The translations under genes and the position numbers were made by a program. Source: Girardinichthys multiradiatus (lineage: Eukaryota > Chordata > Actinopteri > Cyprinodontiformes > Goodeidae). From it: DNA of 64,000 nucleotides. The notes beneath the pieces were generated by a model that ran no database searches, was not told where the DNA came from, and was given only the letters and a program-made list of their open reading frames with translations. Positions 25,109 through 36,630 of this stretch are shown piece by piece; the stretch's first letter is position 1; each line of letters opens with the position of its first letter. Where the stretch lies: assembly GCF_021462225.1 (NCBI RefSeq), contig NC_061794.1, forward strand, positions 16,881,784 through 16,945,783, read 5' to 3'.

Positions 25109-27185
25109 GTAGCAAAAATGTTTTTAATCTTTTTAATGTTTATGCTATCTAAACTTAATCTTAGGGCTAGTTTGCAGATTTGTAATTGAAAACCTGTTCT
25201 CAGGTTGTGTAGATTTGGCCTTTTTCATTAAGGCTTTAATGAATCCTTGACCCAGGGACTGCAGAACAATTTCTTTCTGTTTCCACTGACTAAGTCAAAA
25301 ACGATAAAATCAAACTGATAAAAATAATCAATCATAAATCAATCAAAAATAAGTACATTTTGATAAAACACCTCTTGTTGAGTTATTATCAGTTTACTTG
25401 TTGTATTTAGATCCTGTAATGTGAGTAAAATAGCTGTGAAATACGTGAACTGTCTGTTAGCTCATCAGACAGTTTTTTTTTTTTACAGTTTGAGGTCGAT
25501 CCAGTGTCTGAGAGCAGTGGGACAATACCAGCATTCATCCTTCCACCCAAAGTTCAGAGAAAAAGAGTGAAGGGTGGGCAGTAATCAGTATCTGAAAAAG
25601 CTTCACTTTCTCAATTCTTCTCCTGTTGCTGTTTCCATCTACACATATACTAGACCTCTGGGCAACAAACAATGTTGTTTCCTTAAATAATATTAGAAGG
25701 ATCACATATGTTGGGTGTTACATAAACCACACACATTTTTACCCTGAAGTCGAGTGATAATCCAGGCATTGTGCAAATGTTTTTTGTTTTCACACATGGA
25801 AGTTTTACTGTCGGTGTGATGAGGAATATAGGGAGATATAACAGGAAACAAAACGCGGAGGAAGCAAGCTTCTCTTTTCCAAACTCAGTGTGTGTGTTCA
25901 CAAGCAGACATGTCTTTGTTTTCTTGTGGGAGCTGTTCTGTCTTCCTGTGGTGCTTCTTTTTTAGCAGACCTGCCATTGGCCCCAGGCTGATGAATATTC
26001 ACACAAAAGACAAAGAGCGCTCAGAAAAGCAAAGATAAAGCTAGTTAGTTTCTAAATCAGAGCGAGAGAGCGACATGAAGACAGATTTATCCATGCAGGA
26101 TGCTTGTCTGTGTCTCCACCAATAACTGCACACAAGGAGAGGATCTGTACCAAAGTCAGCCATGGCTAATTGATTTTAGTCCTGATGGTCACAGAGCTGC
26201 TAATTATCATCAGCCTACATCACAGGGTTTAAATCAGAAACAGGAAATATCTGCTTGGCTGTCAAAGTGTGGCCTTGTGCTGATGACAGCTGCAGTCAAG
26301 CAGTGCGTGTTTCGCCCTGAGGGCTTTTTATACATATTTATTTCTCAGTATGTGTGCATTAGCTGCAACAGAGAATTTGGGTGGAAACTCACAGCCAAAT
26401 AAACAAAAGATGGATTGTTTTACGTTGGTCTTGACCTCCTGGTATTTTTCCCACTTTTCTTTGCATCAGACCTTCTCACCTCCTTTGGTGTGACCTTTCC
26501 AGTGCTGTCACAGTAGAGAAGATTCTCCCTATTATTTGTTAAAAAAAAAACGTTTGATCATCTTATTAAACCTTATCAATTAACTACACATTATTAACTG
26601 TTGCTCTTTTCTGTTTTCTGTATTTTCAGTATCTGTATTTTTGTGCTCTCATTTCAAATTGGTTTTGACTAAAGTTCTGCATTTCTTCCTCCAAGACATC
26701 CTGATGAAATTGAATTTTGTATTCAGTAATTACGTCACATGCATGGTTTTACCAGGACAGACTGAACCTTCATCACATTCAATATCACAACTCACCAGTA
26801 TAGCATGGTTGTAAAACATATGCTGTTCTAAGCTTAATATAGAGGCTTTTTCCCTCATCTTATAGATATTTTAGCTGAAATACAGACTAAATTTGAACAT
26901 TTATGCATATTTTACCAGTCATAGCACTTTTAAACAGCCATGCAACTAACAACAACAAGGTCTTTAGTTTAGGTTTCTCATACTAGACAGTATGAATATT
27001 TACCAGTTATACCTGTGAAATGTGTTTTCAAGTTTCAATATGGCAATCATTCAATCAATAGTTCTGTAATAAAGGTCAAATAGGTCTGGATCCTGTCTTA
27101 CAAATAAATAGTACGAGTTTAATTCTCATGTTTTACAGTCTTTTATTATAATGGTTTGATCAGAAGTGTTACTTTCAGACTGAAA
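25109..27185 (+). other. mgll intron stretch; nothing recognised
   Basis: No exon, RNA gene or classified repeat recognised. Confidence 0.5.
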
Positions 27186-27201
27186 ATGAGGATAACTTTT
27201 T

Positions 27202-27397
27202 AAAGATATTTTTTCAGCACTAGTGGCCTTTATTTTTTATTTTTTGACAGTAGGCAGACAGGAAAGAGGGGTAGAGAGAGGGGGAGACATTCGGCAAATG
27301 TCGCCGGGTCCGGGACTCGAACACGGGATGGCTGCTTCGAGGACTGTAGCCTCCGTATATGGTCGCGTGCTTAACCCCTACACCATCAGCGCCCGCC
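27202..27397 (-). mobile_element. tRNA-derived SINE with perfect 16-bp target-site duplication
   Basis: The minus strand starts GGCGGGCGCTGATGGTGTAG and runs through a tRNA-like head. It has a B box reading GTGTTCGAGTCCC, close to the GGTTCGANTCC consensus, followed by a pyrimidine-rich body and an AT-rich tail. The insertion is flanked by identical copies of ATGAGGATAACTTTTT at 27186-27201 and 27398-27413. Perfect flanks show a young or well-preserved retroposition. It lies 144 bases upstream of mgll exon C. Confidence 0.9.
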
Positions 27398-27557
27398 ATG
27401 AGGATAACTTTTTGGCTAAAACTACATTCACTAAAAGCCAGTGATATGTCCTGATATGCGTCATGGTCTTAAGGATGAAAAAGTCCAGGATTTACAATTA
27501 ATCTGAAATAAAAATCAGGTGAAACTAAAACTTTGTATGATGTTTTGTCCTTCATAG

Positions 27558-27668
27558 GGCGGTGCTATCTCCATCCTCTCTGCCTGTGAAAGGCCCGGTG
27601 ATTTTGCTGGAATGGTCCTGATAGCTCCGATGGTCCAAATGAACCCAGAGTCAGCGACACCCTTTAAG
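27558..27668 (+). CDS. mgll: mgll coding exon C
   Basis: Opens with [20 protein letters not shown] and continues [17 protein letters not shown] (human [20 protein letters not shown]). It supplies the last Gly of the GHSMG elbow, the helix behind the nucleophile and the start of the cap region that lets acyl chains in. Exactly 37 codons, phase 0 at both ends. The acceptor is TTCATAG and the donor GTACCG, a weaker donor than the others but still GT. Confidence 0.95.
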
Positions 27669-28050
27669 GTACCGCCTTGTGCTCTATGTGTTTCTCTGAA
27701 CCGCACTTCTTTCATTTTTGCTTTTTGTTCCTTTCCTGCTGCTGTCAATAATGCTGCGGATGACCAGCAGATTTGAGTTGTCACTCACTAAATTCTTGCA
27801 ACAAATATGTCATCTTTTCAAAGCCAAACATCAACTAAGAAGCTTCAATAGGATAGAGATTTGTTTTTCCCATATGTTTTTTTAATAAGAACAAATGTGT
27901 GTTTTAATGTGGCGCAAACTTAAAAAAGGCAAACACTTGGATATGAACAGAACTGTGAAAATAATCATACAAAGAAAGATTCTCCTGGTGAAGGTGTCAG
28001 AATGTAAAAACAATCAAAACAAATTCTGAGCTGGCTTTTTTTCTCCTAAG

Positions 28051-28140
28051 ATTTTCGTGGCGAAGCTCCTAAACCACATGTTGCCGAGCCTCACTCTGGG
28101 ATCCATCGAGTCCAAATGGGTCTCACGGGACAAGAAGCAG
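28051..28140 (+). CDS. mgll: mgll coding exon D (cap domain)
   Basis: Thirty codons reading IFVAKLLNHMLPSLTLGSIE, then SKWVSRDKKQ. It matches the human segment with LNLVLPNLSLGPID, part of the hydrophobic cap that binds membranes and covers the substrate tunnel. Acceptor is CTCCTAAG and donor GTGAGA, phase 0. Only 382 bases separate it from exon C. Confidence 0.94.
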
Positions 28141-28864
28141 GTGAGAGACAGATGTCAATCGCCACGAATCTGGGTTGGTTTGCTCTGTTGCTGATGTAAC
28201 TGAATTATCAAGCACGGATGTGTCAGTGTCTCATGGGTGTAATGTGTCCTATTGTGTACATTCATGTAAAGTCAAGCACTATTTGTACAATCCCAGGATG
28301 AAGACCACACCTGTTTGGCAACTATGAACAAGGTGAATGTACATTGTCTCACTTTTAAATAGCTTGCATAAGCCTGTAGCTTAACCCCAGGAGAGCCAAA
28401 TACACCCTCAGTGACCCTCAGAACGTGTTTGTGCAGCTTCATGTGACATTATCAGTTAGTTGTCTGTGTACGTACCTCAGCAGGCCCACATCCTGCTAAT
28501 TCTGCTTCCTACATCAAGCGAGAGGAAGTACAAGAATAGATGGCTTTAACAGATATGAGTGCCGCTTCGTGGCTTTTCGGTTCCGAAACAGAAACAGTAG
28601 AAAACATACTGAAATTAAAAATTGTTTCAATGTAGAAAATAAAGATAAATTCAAAATTAAGTTGGTGAAAGTGCATGTATAAATGTATAGAAAAACTGAA
28701 TCAACCGTATATATGTAATAGGGTTGCACTCGTCCACAATACCACGATAGAAACCATGCATGTTTATTGGGGAACCCTGCTTTAAGTAATCTAGCAAATC
28801 TGATAAATATATCTAAAAGAAGCATACATGAAACACCTGTTTATGTACAATTTATGTACTTTTG

Positions 28865-29015
28865 ATACAACTAGCCAAACTGTGACTGACAACACATGCC
28901 CATGGCGTCAAGATTAATGGATGGTTAGGCGATCACAGCCCAATATCTGTTCCACAAATTATGTCAGTATCAGAGCTGATGCAGATGTTGGATCACATCG
29001 ATACCATCTCTAATA
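28865..29015. repeat. Faint dispersed-repeat fragment
   Basis: The right edge on the minus strand reads TAGAGATGGTATCGATGTGA, similar to the TAGAGATGCACCGATC edge at 19915. Decayed; boundaries unknown. Confidence 0.3.
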
Positions 29016-29959
29016 ACTGACAATAAATAATAAATCTTCTTGGCAGGATTTAGTCAAAGCAAAACTAGAAGCAGAGTTGTATCTGGTCTGTCCAGATGTC
29101 ACAGTGAGCATTTTAAATATCCTTGGTCACATTAAGAAATGTGGAAAAAAAGAAACATGTTGTTTTTCTTCTCCAATTTATTCCCTAACATAGTGTTTAC
29201 TCATTCATGCATTGTTTTTAGTGGCCTATCCCTGAAGTCCAAATGGGAACAGTTTCAAAGCATAAAGGACCTTAACCAGAACTAATTCAGTAAACAGATC
29301 ATATTGTGTTAAGCATAAATCAAGGTTTTCCGACAAAAGCGTGAAGAAATTTTTACTTTTTACATTATTCCAATATAATCTGGAATAATATAATCTTTCT
29401 TTGTATTAATCACAGAATAGTGGTCATTTGTTCGTATACCGTTTGCCTGTTATTTCAATAGTGTAGAAAGACGTATGCAGTAGGAAAATAAAACTCCTGC
29501 ATTGCCTTACAGTGAAAGTAGCGTCCCCAGTCATAACACAGAAGAACCCTGTGAAGTCCACTCTTTTGGTCCCAATACACAAGCACTTTCTGAAATTCAG
29601 AAGTACATGAAAGGTAATAGACATACTTTAAAGACCTAACACAACTTGATCTTTCTGACCTAATGTGAAATGTGTTTTCAATACGTCAATATTCTTGGCA
29701 AGATATAGAACAGTATGACAGCAATTTTAGTTGGACTCCCACCATGCTGCTCAGTACATTTCTGCAAATCAAAATCATACAAAGAGGAAATGCAATAGGA
29801 TTGGAATGTTACCCCTTCATTTATCAGATGATTATTTTAAATACTTGCTGAAAAACGTCAGCCTTGTTCCACCTGCAAAATGATGCACACAGAAAACATG
29901 GCCCTATGTGAAAAAAAGAAAATCTCACCATTTCTTCATTAGTTAGACAGGGAAGGTCA

Positions 29960-30055
29960 GTCAGTCAGTCATTTTCTACCGCTTATTCCATAGTGGGTCG
30001 CGGGGGAGCTGGTGCCTATCTCCAGCAGTCTATGGGCGAGAGGCGGGGTACACAG
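29960..30055 (-). mobile_element. SINE tail fragment, reverse orientation
   Basis: Reads CATTTTCTACCGCTTATTCC, then GAGCTGGTGCCTATCTCCAG, the inverted tail block shared with the repeats at 24800 and 41185. Only about 100 bases of the 3' part remain. Confidence 0.7.
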
Positions 30056-31814
30056 GGAAGGTGACAGAATAAAAACGAAAATGTAATTAGGCTACGTTGC
30101 AGTGAAGGGATACATAAAAAGCTTTTGAATCAGCTCTGTCTTGTCTGTTTGGGGTGATTTTAAAATGCGGGCACAAGAAATTAAATCTGCCATCCTGACA
30201 GAAAATACAAAAATCTGAAGAAGAATGCATCAATAATATCTGTGACACAGGCCACATGCAGGGATCGTTCCAGCATTTTGAACATCAAATACCACATGTT
30301 GGTTTTGGATTTTCGGGGATGTACCGACTGCCAGAACATTCTCATATAGTATCCCCTCTATGCTGACTTGCATGCTGTAAACATCTAATGTCAATAAAGA
30401 CTGATGAAACTATTCAGTTTTATTGGATGCGGTCTCGTCTGTGATGAGCGTGTCAAAGCATGAGGGGTCCCTGAAAGCTCTGACTGCTACAAAAATGAAG
30501 CCTTTATCCGCTAAGATGAGAGAAGCTGTTGAATTACACTTGTTGACTCACAGCTCTTCTGTATTTTATCACTTGTGACATAATACTAAAACTGTTTCTA
30601 TTACAGTTAATCACAGCTGTGTGTACTCAGAAGCCAAACACTTTTGTGTGTGATCTACCTTATTACATTGCATATATGAAATAGAGCACAATGTGTGTCT
30701 ATTGCAGGAAAATTCTGATTTAACTCATATGAACCCTCCTTTCTTGGTTACCAGTCCTTGCTTTCAATTCATTTCCTGTCTTTTATGGGCCTCTGTCTTT
30801 TGTATTGCCACATTTCTTCCTACAGCTCCTCTTATTTTTAGCTTAAAATGTTTCCTTCCCAAATACAGATGCTTTGTTTAAAAATGTAGCCATAGCACAT
30901 GACTCAGGAAAAGTCATGGCAAACATGAGTTTAGGCAATGAAATGAAGCACAAAATAGGTCATTTCTGTGATTAAATTGGAAACTATTTTAAACGATATT
31001 GTTAAGTTTATAGAGTTGATTAGTTTGAAAAAAGGTTTCAAAAGGTAAATGAATCAAAATAATATGGCTATGACTTGCAGAGGTCAATATCATTGGAAAA
31101 AAAGTACATTAACAATACATTGACAAAACAATTATAAGATATCTACTGTCTATCACATTTATTTATTGCTATGTTGATAGCAAAAACTATAGAAGAATCA
31201 CCCACTCACTGTATTAGATTTGAAATGATTATTGTATTAAATACTACACATTTTTGTTGCTCTGCTCTTTAGGTAGTAACAATGGCATTACAATCTGATG
31301 TTTGTTAGTCAGGCTATCTGCTCTTGTGGCCAGCCTGCACTCAGCTGCTTTACAGACACGAGTCCAAAACTGCAAAATGACCAGCATCCAAGAACCACAA
31401 ACCAAATACCTGTGCTTGAAAAAATAATGCACATTCAGTAAATGCAAAAAAACCCCACAATATTTCACAAAACACAACAAAACAGAAAGCATGTCAGAAG
31501 GGGTTTTCTTGGCTGCTCTTGTGCATCAGAGATAGAGCTGCCTCTTTACTGTGTGGAAGAAAGCTCTTGGTTTAGAGGTTGTGTTTGCAGAAATGTGTTG
31601 TTGTTTTTTTGCCCACCATTGTGTTTTTAAGATCTTAATTTCTATGCAGTACTTTTCTTTTTTAACGGACAAATATGTTTTTTCTGTTCTGAAACCTTGT
31701 TTGACATCAAAGCATAGGAAGAATGCTGCAAAACAATGTTATGCCAGAGTCCATCCAACACTATAACACTGTCCTTTCTTCTTATAACTGTTTTGTATGG
31801 ATGTCTCCTGTCAG

Positions 31815-32030
31815 GTGGAGGCGTACGACGCTGATGAGCTGAACCACCATGGAGGGTTACGGGTGTCGTTTGGCATGCAGCTGATGGGGGCGGCGGAACG
31901 GATCGAGAGGGCGATCCCATCCATCAGCTGGCCTTTCTTGCTCCTCCACGGCGACGCTGACAAGCTCTGTGACATCCGAGGCTCCAAGATGATGTATGAG
32001 AATACCGCAAGTTCAGACAAAAAACTAAAG
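31815..32030 (+). CDS. mgll: mgll coding exon E (catalytic aspartate)
   Basis: Seventy-two codons: VEAYDADELNHHGGLRVSFG, MQLMGAAERIERAIPSISWP, FLLLHGDADKLCDIRGSKMM, YENTASSDKKLK. The triad Asp is in HGDADKLCD (GAC at 31959-31961, human Asp239). The Cys three residues later corresponds to human Cys242, a residue tied to inhibitor sensitivity. Acceptor is CTGTCAG and donor GTAGGT, phase 0. GC content is visibly higher than in the flanking introns. Confidence 0.95.
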
Positions 32031-32084
32031 GTAGGTATGATTTCACACTGAGGTGAATCTTATTAAGAGGTAAAAGAAAAAAAA

Positions 32085-33420
32085 TATTTTCTTAAAAGGA
32101 AGGTTAGGGAGGTTTATTTGTATAGAATGGAAAATCACATTTCAAAAAAAGTCATACAAAAAAAATCGTAAAATTTAAGCATAAAAAGAGAAATGTTGAA
32201 ATTAACCTTAAACAAATAAAAAGTTAAGATATGAATGCTGTGGAAAACAGTAATGTTTTTGGTCCTGATTTAAATGAACCAACAGTTTCACATCTCAGCT
32301 TTTCAGAGAACTGAGAAAACTAAATTCTCTCTTTGATTAGTTCTGGTCCTGGGAACATTGAGTAAACAGGTTTCTGATGGCCGGAGGGGTATACATGGTT
32401 CATACCTGACCAGAAATGTAGGTCCGAGACCATTACAGTTTGTGCCTTTATAGACCATCAACAAGATATTATATTCTATACTTTTACAAATAGGACCCAG
32501 TGCAGTAATTTCAGAACTGGTGAATTCTGATTTTAGTTATCTGCAGTTGATTTAGGATGAACTGCAGCTGCCAGATTAATTTTTTACATGGGAAGATAAA
32601 GGCACAATTAAAATAATCTAACCTATAAAACATAGTGTTAGATTTGACATCAAACCCTTTATTCTGTCAGCATTTTTAAGGGTGTTGTTGGTTGATTTTA
32701 TTATAGACTATATGGTCTGACTCCATGAGGACACTAAGGTTCTTTTTGCATTAGGTCTAGTTAAGTGATTACTTGGATTGGTGATATGATGATATGGACA
32801 CAATGAGCCAGTGAATGTAATGGACCATGGTCATGTGGTGACACAAAAATAGAAAGCTGCATGTCATCAGCATACATATGGTAAGAGTTGTTGTAGTATG
32901 CCATAATTTGAGCTACGGAGATAAAAATGGCACGAGGATAGAGCCTAGAGGGACTCCAAATGCGATGTTTGTTTACACAAATTTATAATTGCTTTAGCAC
33001 AAACCAGACAATCCGACCCACTCTTCAAGTCTACTATTCAGAATGTTATGAGCATCTGTGTCAAATGCAGCACTGAGATCTATCAATATAAACATCTTTG
33101 GATACATCGCAATTAAGACGTATGTCTTTTAAAAACCTTTACTAATGCATTCTTAGTAATGTGGTGTGATCAGAAATCTGACTGGGAAGCACTAAAGAAA
33201 TTGTTTTTTTATAGAAATGATTCAATTTGTTTAAAATATAAATTTTTGGTCTTCAGATTCTATAGAAAATTATAACAATAAAGAGAAGAAATCACAATCG
33301 CCAATATATTTTGGTGTAACACAGCTAAATAAGTGCTTTTGCTAAAGGTTGTGGATTTTAGATCATGAGGCAGTGGAGGCATAGTCAAGATACCAGAAGG
33401 GGAGCCACATAACGTCTAAA
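32085..33420 (-). mobile_element. Decayed LINE (reverse transcriptase) in an mgll intron
   Basis: Reading the minus strand from right to left, the reverse-transcriptase blocks appear in the right order. First comes IDLSAAFDTDAHNILNSRLE at about 33022-33108, then a GVPLGS-like block near 32950, then HMYADDMQLS with the YADD catalytic codons at 32863-32874, then C-terminal fragments. The left edge (about 32114) reads GGTTTATTTGTATAGAATGG, a LINE 3' end. Frameshifts and stops are present, so it is inactive. The motif set suggests the CR1/L2/Rex-like group. Confidence 0.8.
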
Positions 33421-34516
33421 ATAATGTTTTCTATCACTTTTTTATTACTTAACTGCATTCTGGCATTTTAAAAATTACATATGTTGTACTTGTCTGGAGT
33501 TGTGTTAGTTTGATAGTTAATACTTATGGTTATTTGTGGAAGGTCAAAACAATTGGATTCCCAGTAATCTAGGTTATCATTAATGGATTATGCTGAAAAC
33601 ATGAGAGTCTAAAGGCAAATAATTTCCTGAATACTGATAAACAGACTGCAGACTGCCTACATGACTTTCTTATCTGCAGGAAGGAAGGTTTAATTTTAGA
33701 CACATTATCACAGGGTTTATCATATAGAGATTAAAATGAGGAAGACAAACCAGTGAGATAAATGAAAGGATAGGAAGGTCATGATTATTCCTTTTTTAAG
33801 TAATGTCCATAAGGCTCAGGCAGTGCTTTATGACACATGTGATACATAATAAAAATCTGGGGTTTTCCATCTCAGAAAAAAAGTATTTGAAAGTATTTGA
33901 TTAAAAACATATACAGCATTTTGGAAAAGCTTTGAATCATGGAATGCTGTTTGAATGTTTTGCTTGTTAAGCCACCTGACAATGATTCAGTATGCGAATG
34001 ATTCAGGCACATAAAGACTCTTAAACCAGTGTGGTGTTTACACATAAAAAAAACTATTTAGCAAAGAGTTTTAATTGGATTTCTTTTGGCAGCTCTTGCA
34101 AAGACACAATTTGTTCCCATTTCTTGAATCAGAAAAAAAGACCAAAGATAACCTTAATACTTGGCATTAAATAGATGATCAACTGAAGTAGAATGAATCC
34201 CAGGTTTTGTGTTTGGGATCTCAGACTTTCCAAGTTGGAATTTCGACTACAGGGGTATTCTGTTTGATTTTTCAAGTTGAAACTCAGAAATTCCAAGTTT
34301 CCGCATGTAGCAAATATACAATGCAACGTGAAGGAATGCTTCCAAAACAGTTTCAGCTGGTATCTTCTTTAAAAGGGTTTACCCTCTTCTCTCAGGCATT
34401 AACCTCTTCAGCCTGCACTTTTTTCTAGGATTGTTCTGTCACTCTTAATAAAATCAGCTTTTAGCTTTTTCATTGAATGCTTATCATCTCTCTGATGTGA
34501 TAAAATGTTTTTCTAG
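33421..34516 (+). other. Rest of mgll intron; nothing recognised
   Basis: May include more decayed LINE sequence but no motif was recognised. Confidence 0.45.
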
Positions 34517-34648
34517 ATTTATGAAGGAGGATACCACGCTCTTCATCACGACCTCCCTGAAGTAGCACAATCTGTGCTGAAGGACGTGACGAGCTGGATC
34601 ACAGAGCGACTCCCTGCAGCAAAGACGGCACAGCAGCAAGGCTTGTAG
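34517..34648 (+). CDS. mgll: mgll terminal coding exon F (catalytic histidine, stop)
   Basis: Forty-three codons and a TAG stop: IYEGGYHALHHDLPEVAQSV, LKDVTSWITERLPAAKTAQQ, QGL. The triad His is in GYHALHHDLPE (CAC at 34535-34537, human His269 in AYHVLHKELPE). Acceptor TTTCTAG. The final residues after the last helix are variable in the family. Confidence 0.95.
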   Translation: MYEGGYHALHHDLPEVAQSVLKDVTSWITERLPAAKTAQQQGL

Positions 34649-35440
34649 ATCTCTAATTTAAAAAATAAACCTCAGTCAGCGCTCCAAGGAGACTTCCAAA
34701 CCTTATCCCACCAGGCCTGAATACTTTCCCAAAGCCTGTTAAGCATAACTGTTCTTTCCTGTCCAACGTTTACTGATGGACAGTGTGTTCTCTGTATGAA
34801 GGGTTTATTAACTTTTTAATAATTTTTCCATCTTCTGTAAGTGGATGATGCTATCACAAACTCTGATTCTAGAAACAGCAGCAGTAGAAGGTTTCCAAGC
34901 AGAACCTGCAATCAGAGATGTACCTCATATGGTCCAACCAATGGGTGTGTTGTTTTTTTCATCATCTCCTGGTCTCCTGTGCTGCTCAAGTGAAGTTGAA
35001 ATCACAGTAAGCTATGGTTCTAAGTGCAATAATGATGTTTCCCTATAATATTTACAGACATGATCTTTTAAATACTAATACCAAATGTAACACAATACAT
35101 TTCTGATCTGAAGAAATTGGTTTCCTGTTCCTCCTTGTCCGTGATACATGAAAAGGTCCTCCTGACCTCAACGATTTACTTTTTTACAACAGAAATCTTT
35201 CTGAGCTCTCTTTATATTTATAAGAAATCCTGTCTTCTCCTGACTTCTTTCATATGTCTCCTTTGTTTGGTTTGTAAACAGATGACACACATGCATTATA
35301 TAAAAATCATTGCTGTCAATTTAAGTCTTAACAAACAGGCAAAAATCAATATTAATAAACATGATTCAGCCAAGTTTTTTACTTAAAGATTTGAAGACAT
35401 TTTATACAGGGCTGTTACCTTTTTTAAATAAATAAAACTG
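34649..35440 (+). other. Probable mgll 3'UTR
   Basis: Follows the stop directly. AATAAA hexamers occur at 34664 (too near the stop to be likely), 35354, 35427 and 35431; the last two overlap and are the best poly(A) signal candidates. Extent is inferred. Confidence 0.5.
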
Positions 35441-35749
35441 CATTTAAAGAAAGGGTGATAAATTATGAACACAATAGTTTCTATTCTCAATTTGTCTGTG
35501 GAGGAGGCAAATTAATCAGGTGAAGCTGTTGTGACATTCTCTGCAGATGGGGCCTCATACTGAGAGGTCAAGGGTCAAATGTTTTGAACCCTTTAAGGCC
35601 ACGGTTGACTTCAATGTTAGAGGTTCATGAAGCATCTGTTTGGTGAACACAGAATACCTTTGAATTCATTTTTAGACAGACAGCGGTAACAGGAATGAAG
35701 TAGTGTAATTACAGAGCTGCCAGCTATGCACCTCTAAACACTAACATTT

Positions 35750-36630
35750 TTGCCCATATTTCTTCGCAATATGGCTCAAGCTCCGACAGATTAGATGGAA
35801 AGCATCTGTGAACATAAATTCAAATCTTCCCACAGATTCTCAGCCAGATTTAGACTTTGACTAGGCCATTCTAAAACATGGACATGCTTTAATGTGGAGG
35901 CAAATTTGATGTGAACCATTACTCTGTAGCTCTGGCAGTACGTTTTAGCATTGTTGTTCTGCTGGAAGGTGAACCTCTGACCTCTGTCTCAGGTCTTTTA
36001 GTTGCCTCTGACAGGTTTTATTCCAGGATTGCCATGTGTATAGCTCCGTCTATCCTCCTATCAGCTCTGAACAGTTTCCATGCTACTGCTGAAAATGGCA
36101 ACCCCACAACATGCTATTGGCGTGATACTCCTCGTGTTGTCATGCTCAAGCTGTCAGCAGGATTTGAGTAGGTCTTCTTCAAAATGCTGCAAATACAAAT
36201 AAATAAATAAGATTCATATTAGTTAGTTTTCTACGTTTTTGCCATGTCCGCAAAAAGACAATTGGAAATTAAATTTGAAAATTTGACTTTTTTCTTTCGT
36301 CAATACGTTCTTTTTGCCACACTTGCATAAAGAGCAGATTTGTAGATTGTACAGCTAATAATTATTCTGTCTCTCACCTGTGCTGCGGATGTTTGCAGCT
36401 CCTCTAGAGCTACTACGGGCCTCTTGACTGCTCCTCTGAATAATTCTCATCTTGCCGTATAGGTGGCCATGGTAGACAGTTGTGCTGAAATGTTTTCATG
36501 TTTGGACTGAACAGTGTCCTTTGGTTGCAGTGGATTTTATTTAGGAGTATCAGGGTAAAGGTGGCAGGGTACAGATCCACACTGCACTTTACAAATTTTG
36601 AATGTTATATATACCTTGAGAGGCACTATA
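35750..36630 (-). mobile_element. Decayed Tc1 remnant interrupted by another repeat
   Basis: Fish Tc1 minus-strand phrases appear in order: GACTAGGCCATTCTAAAACA (35860), GTTCTGCTGGAAGGTGAACC (35957), TGCCACACTTGCATAAAGAG (36315), TGCAGCTCCTCTAGAGCTAC (36397) and GATTTTATTTAGGAGTATCA (36533), then a terminal-like AGGCACTATA. The middle is replaced by a segment also found near 40081. No intact frame. Confidence 0.65.
36131..36225. repeat. Unclassified repeat, copy 1
   Basis: Shares about 85 bases with 40081-40170, including GCAGGATTTGAGTAGGTC and AAAATGCTGCAAATACAAAT. It interrupts the Tc1 remnant here. Confidence 0.7.

Larger units (their letters stand above)
28141..31814 (+). other. mgll intron; SINE fragment, otherwise unrecognised
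   Basis: Donor GTGAGA and acceptor CTGTCAG. It contains the SINE fragment at about 29960-30055 and a faint repeat near 28865-29015. No other feature recognised. Confidence 0.65.
14142..34648 (+). other. mgll gene, partial: monoglyceride lipase, last six coding exons
   Basis: Span of the six visible coding exons. Monoglyceride lipase is a serine hydrolase that cleaves monoacylglycerols, including the endocannabinoid 2-arachidonoylglycerol, to fatty acid and glycerol at membranes and lipid droplets. The exons join in frame (phases 2, 1, 0, 0, 0, 0) to give 263 residues and a stop, against 303 in the human enzyme. The catalytic Ser falls at the residue corresponding to human Ser122 when 42 missing N-terminal residues are assumed. 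All introns have GT donors and AG acceptors. Introns are 2952, 10220, 382, 3674 and 2486 bases. The start codon and any 5'UTR are not in view. Confidence 0.93.

Noticed and set aside
27338..27397. Possible functional tRNA gene on the minus strand
   Set aside because: The A- and B-box-like sequence belongs to the SINE head, as shown by its body, tail and target duplication; the tRNA fold is degenerate.
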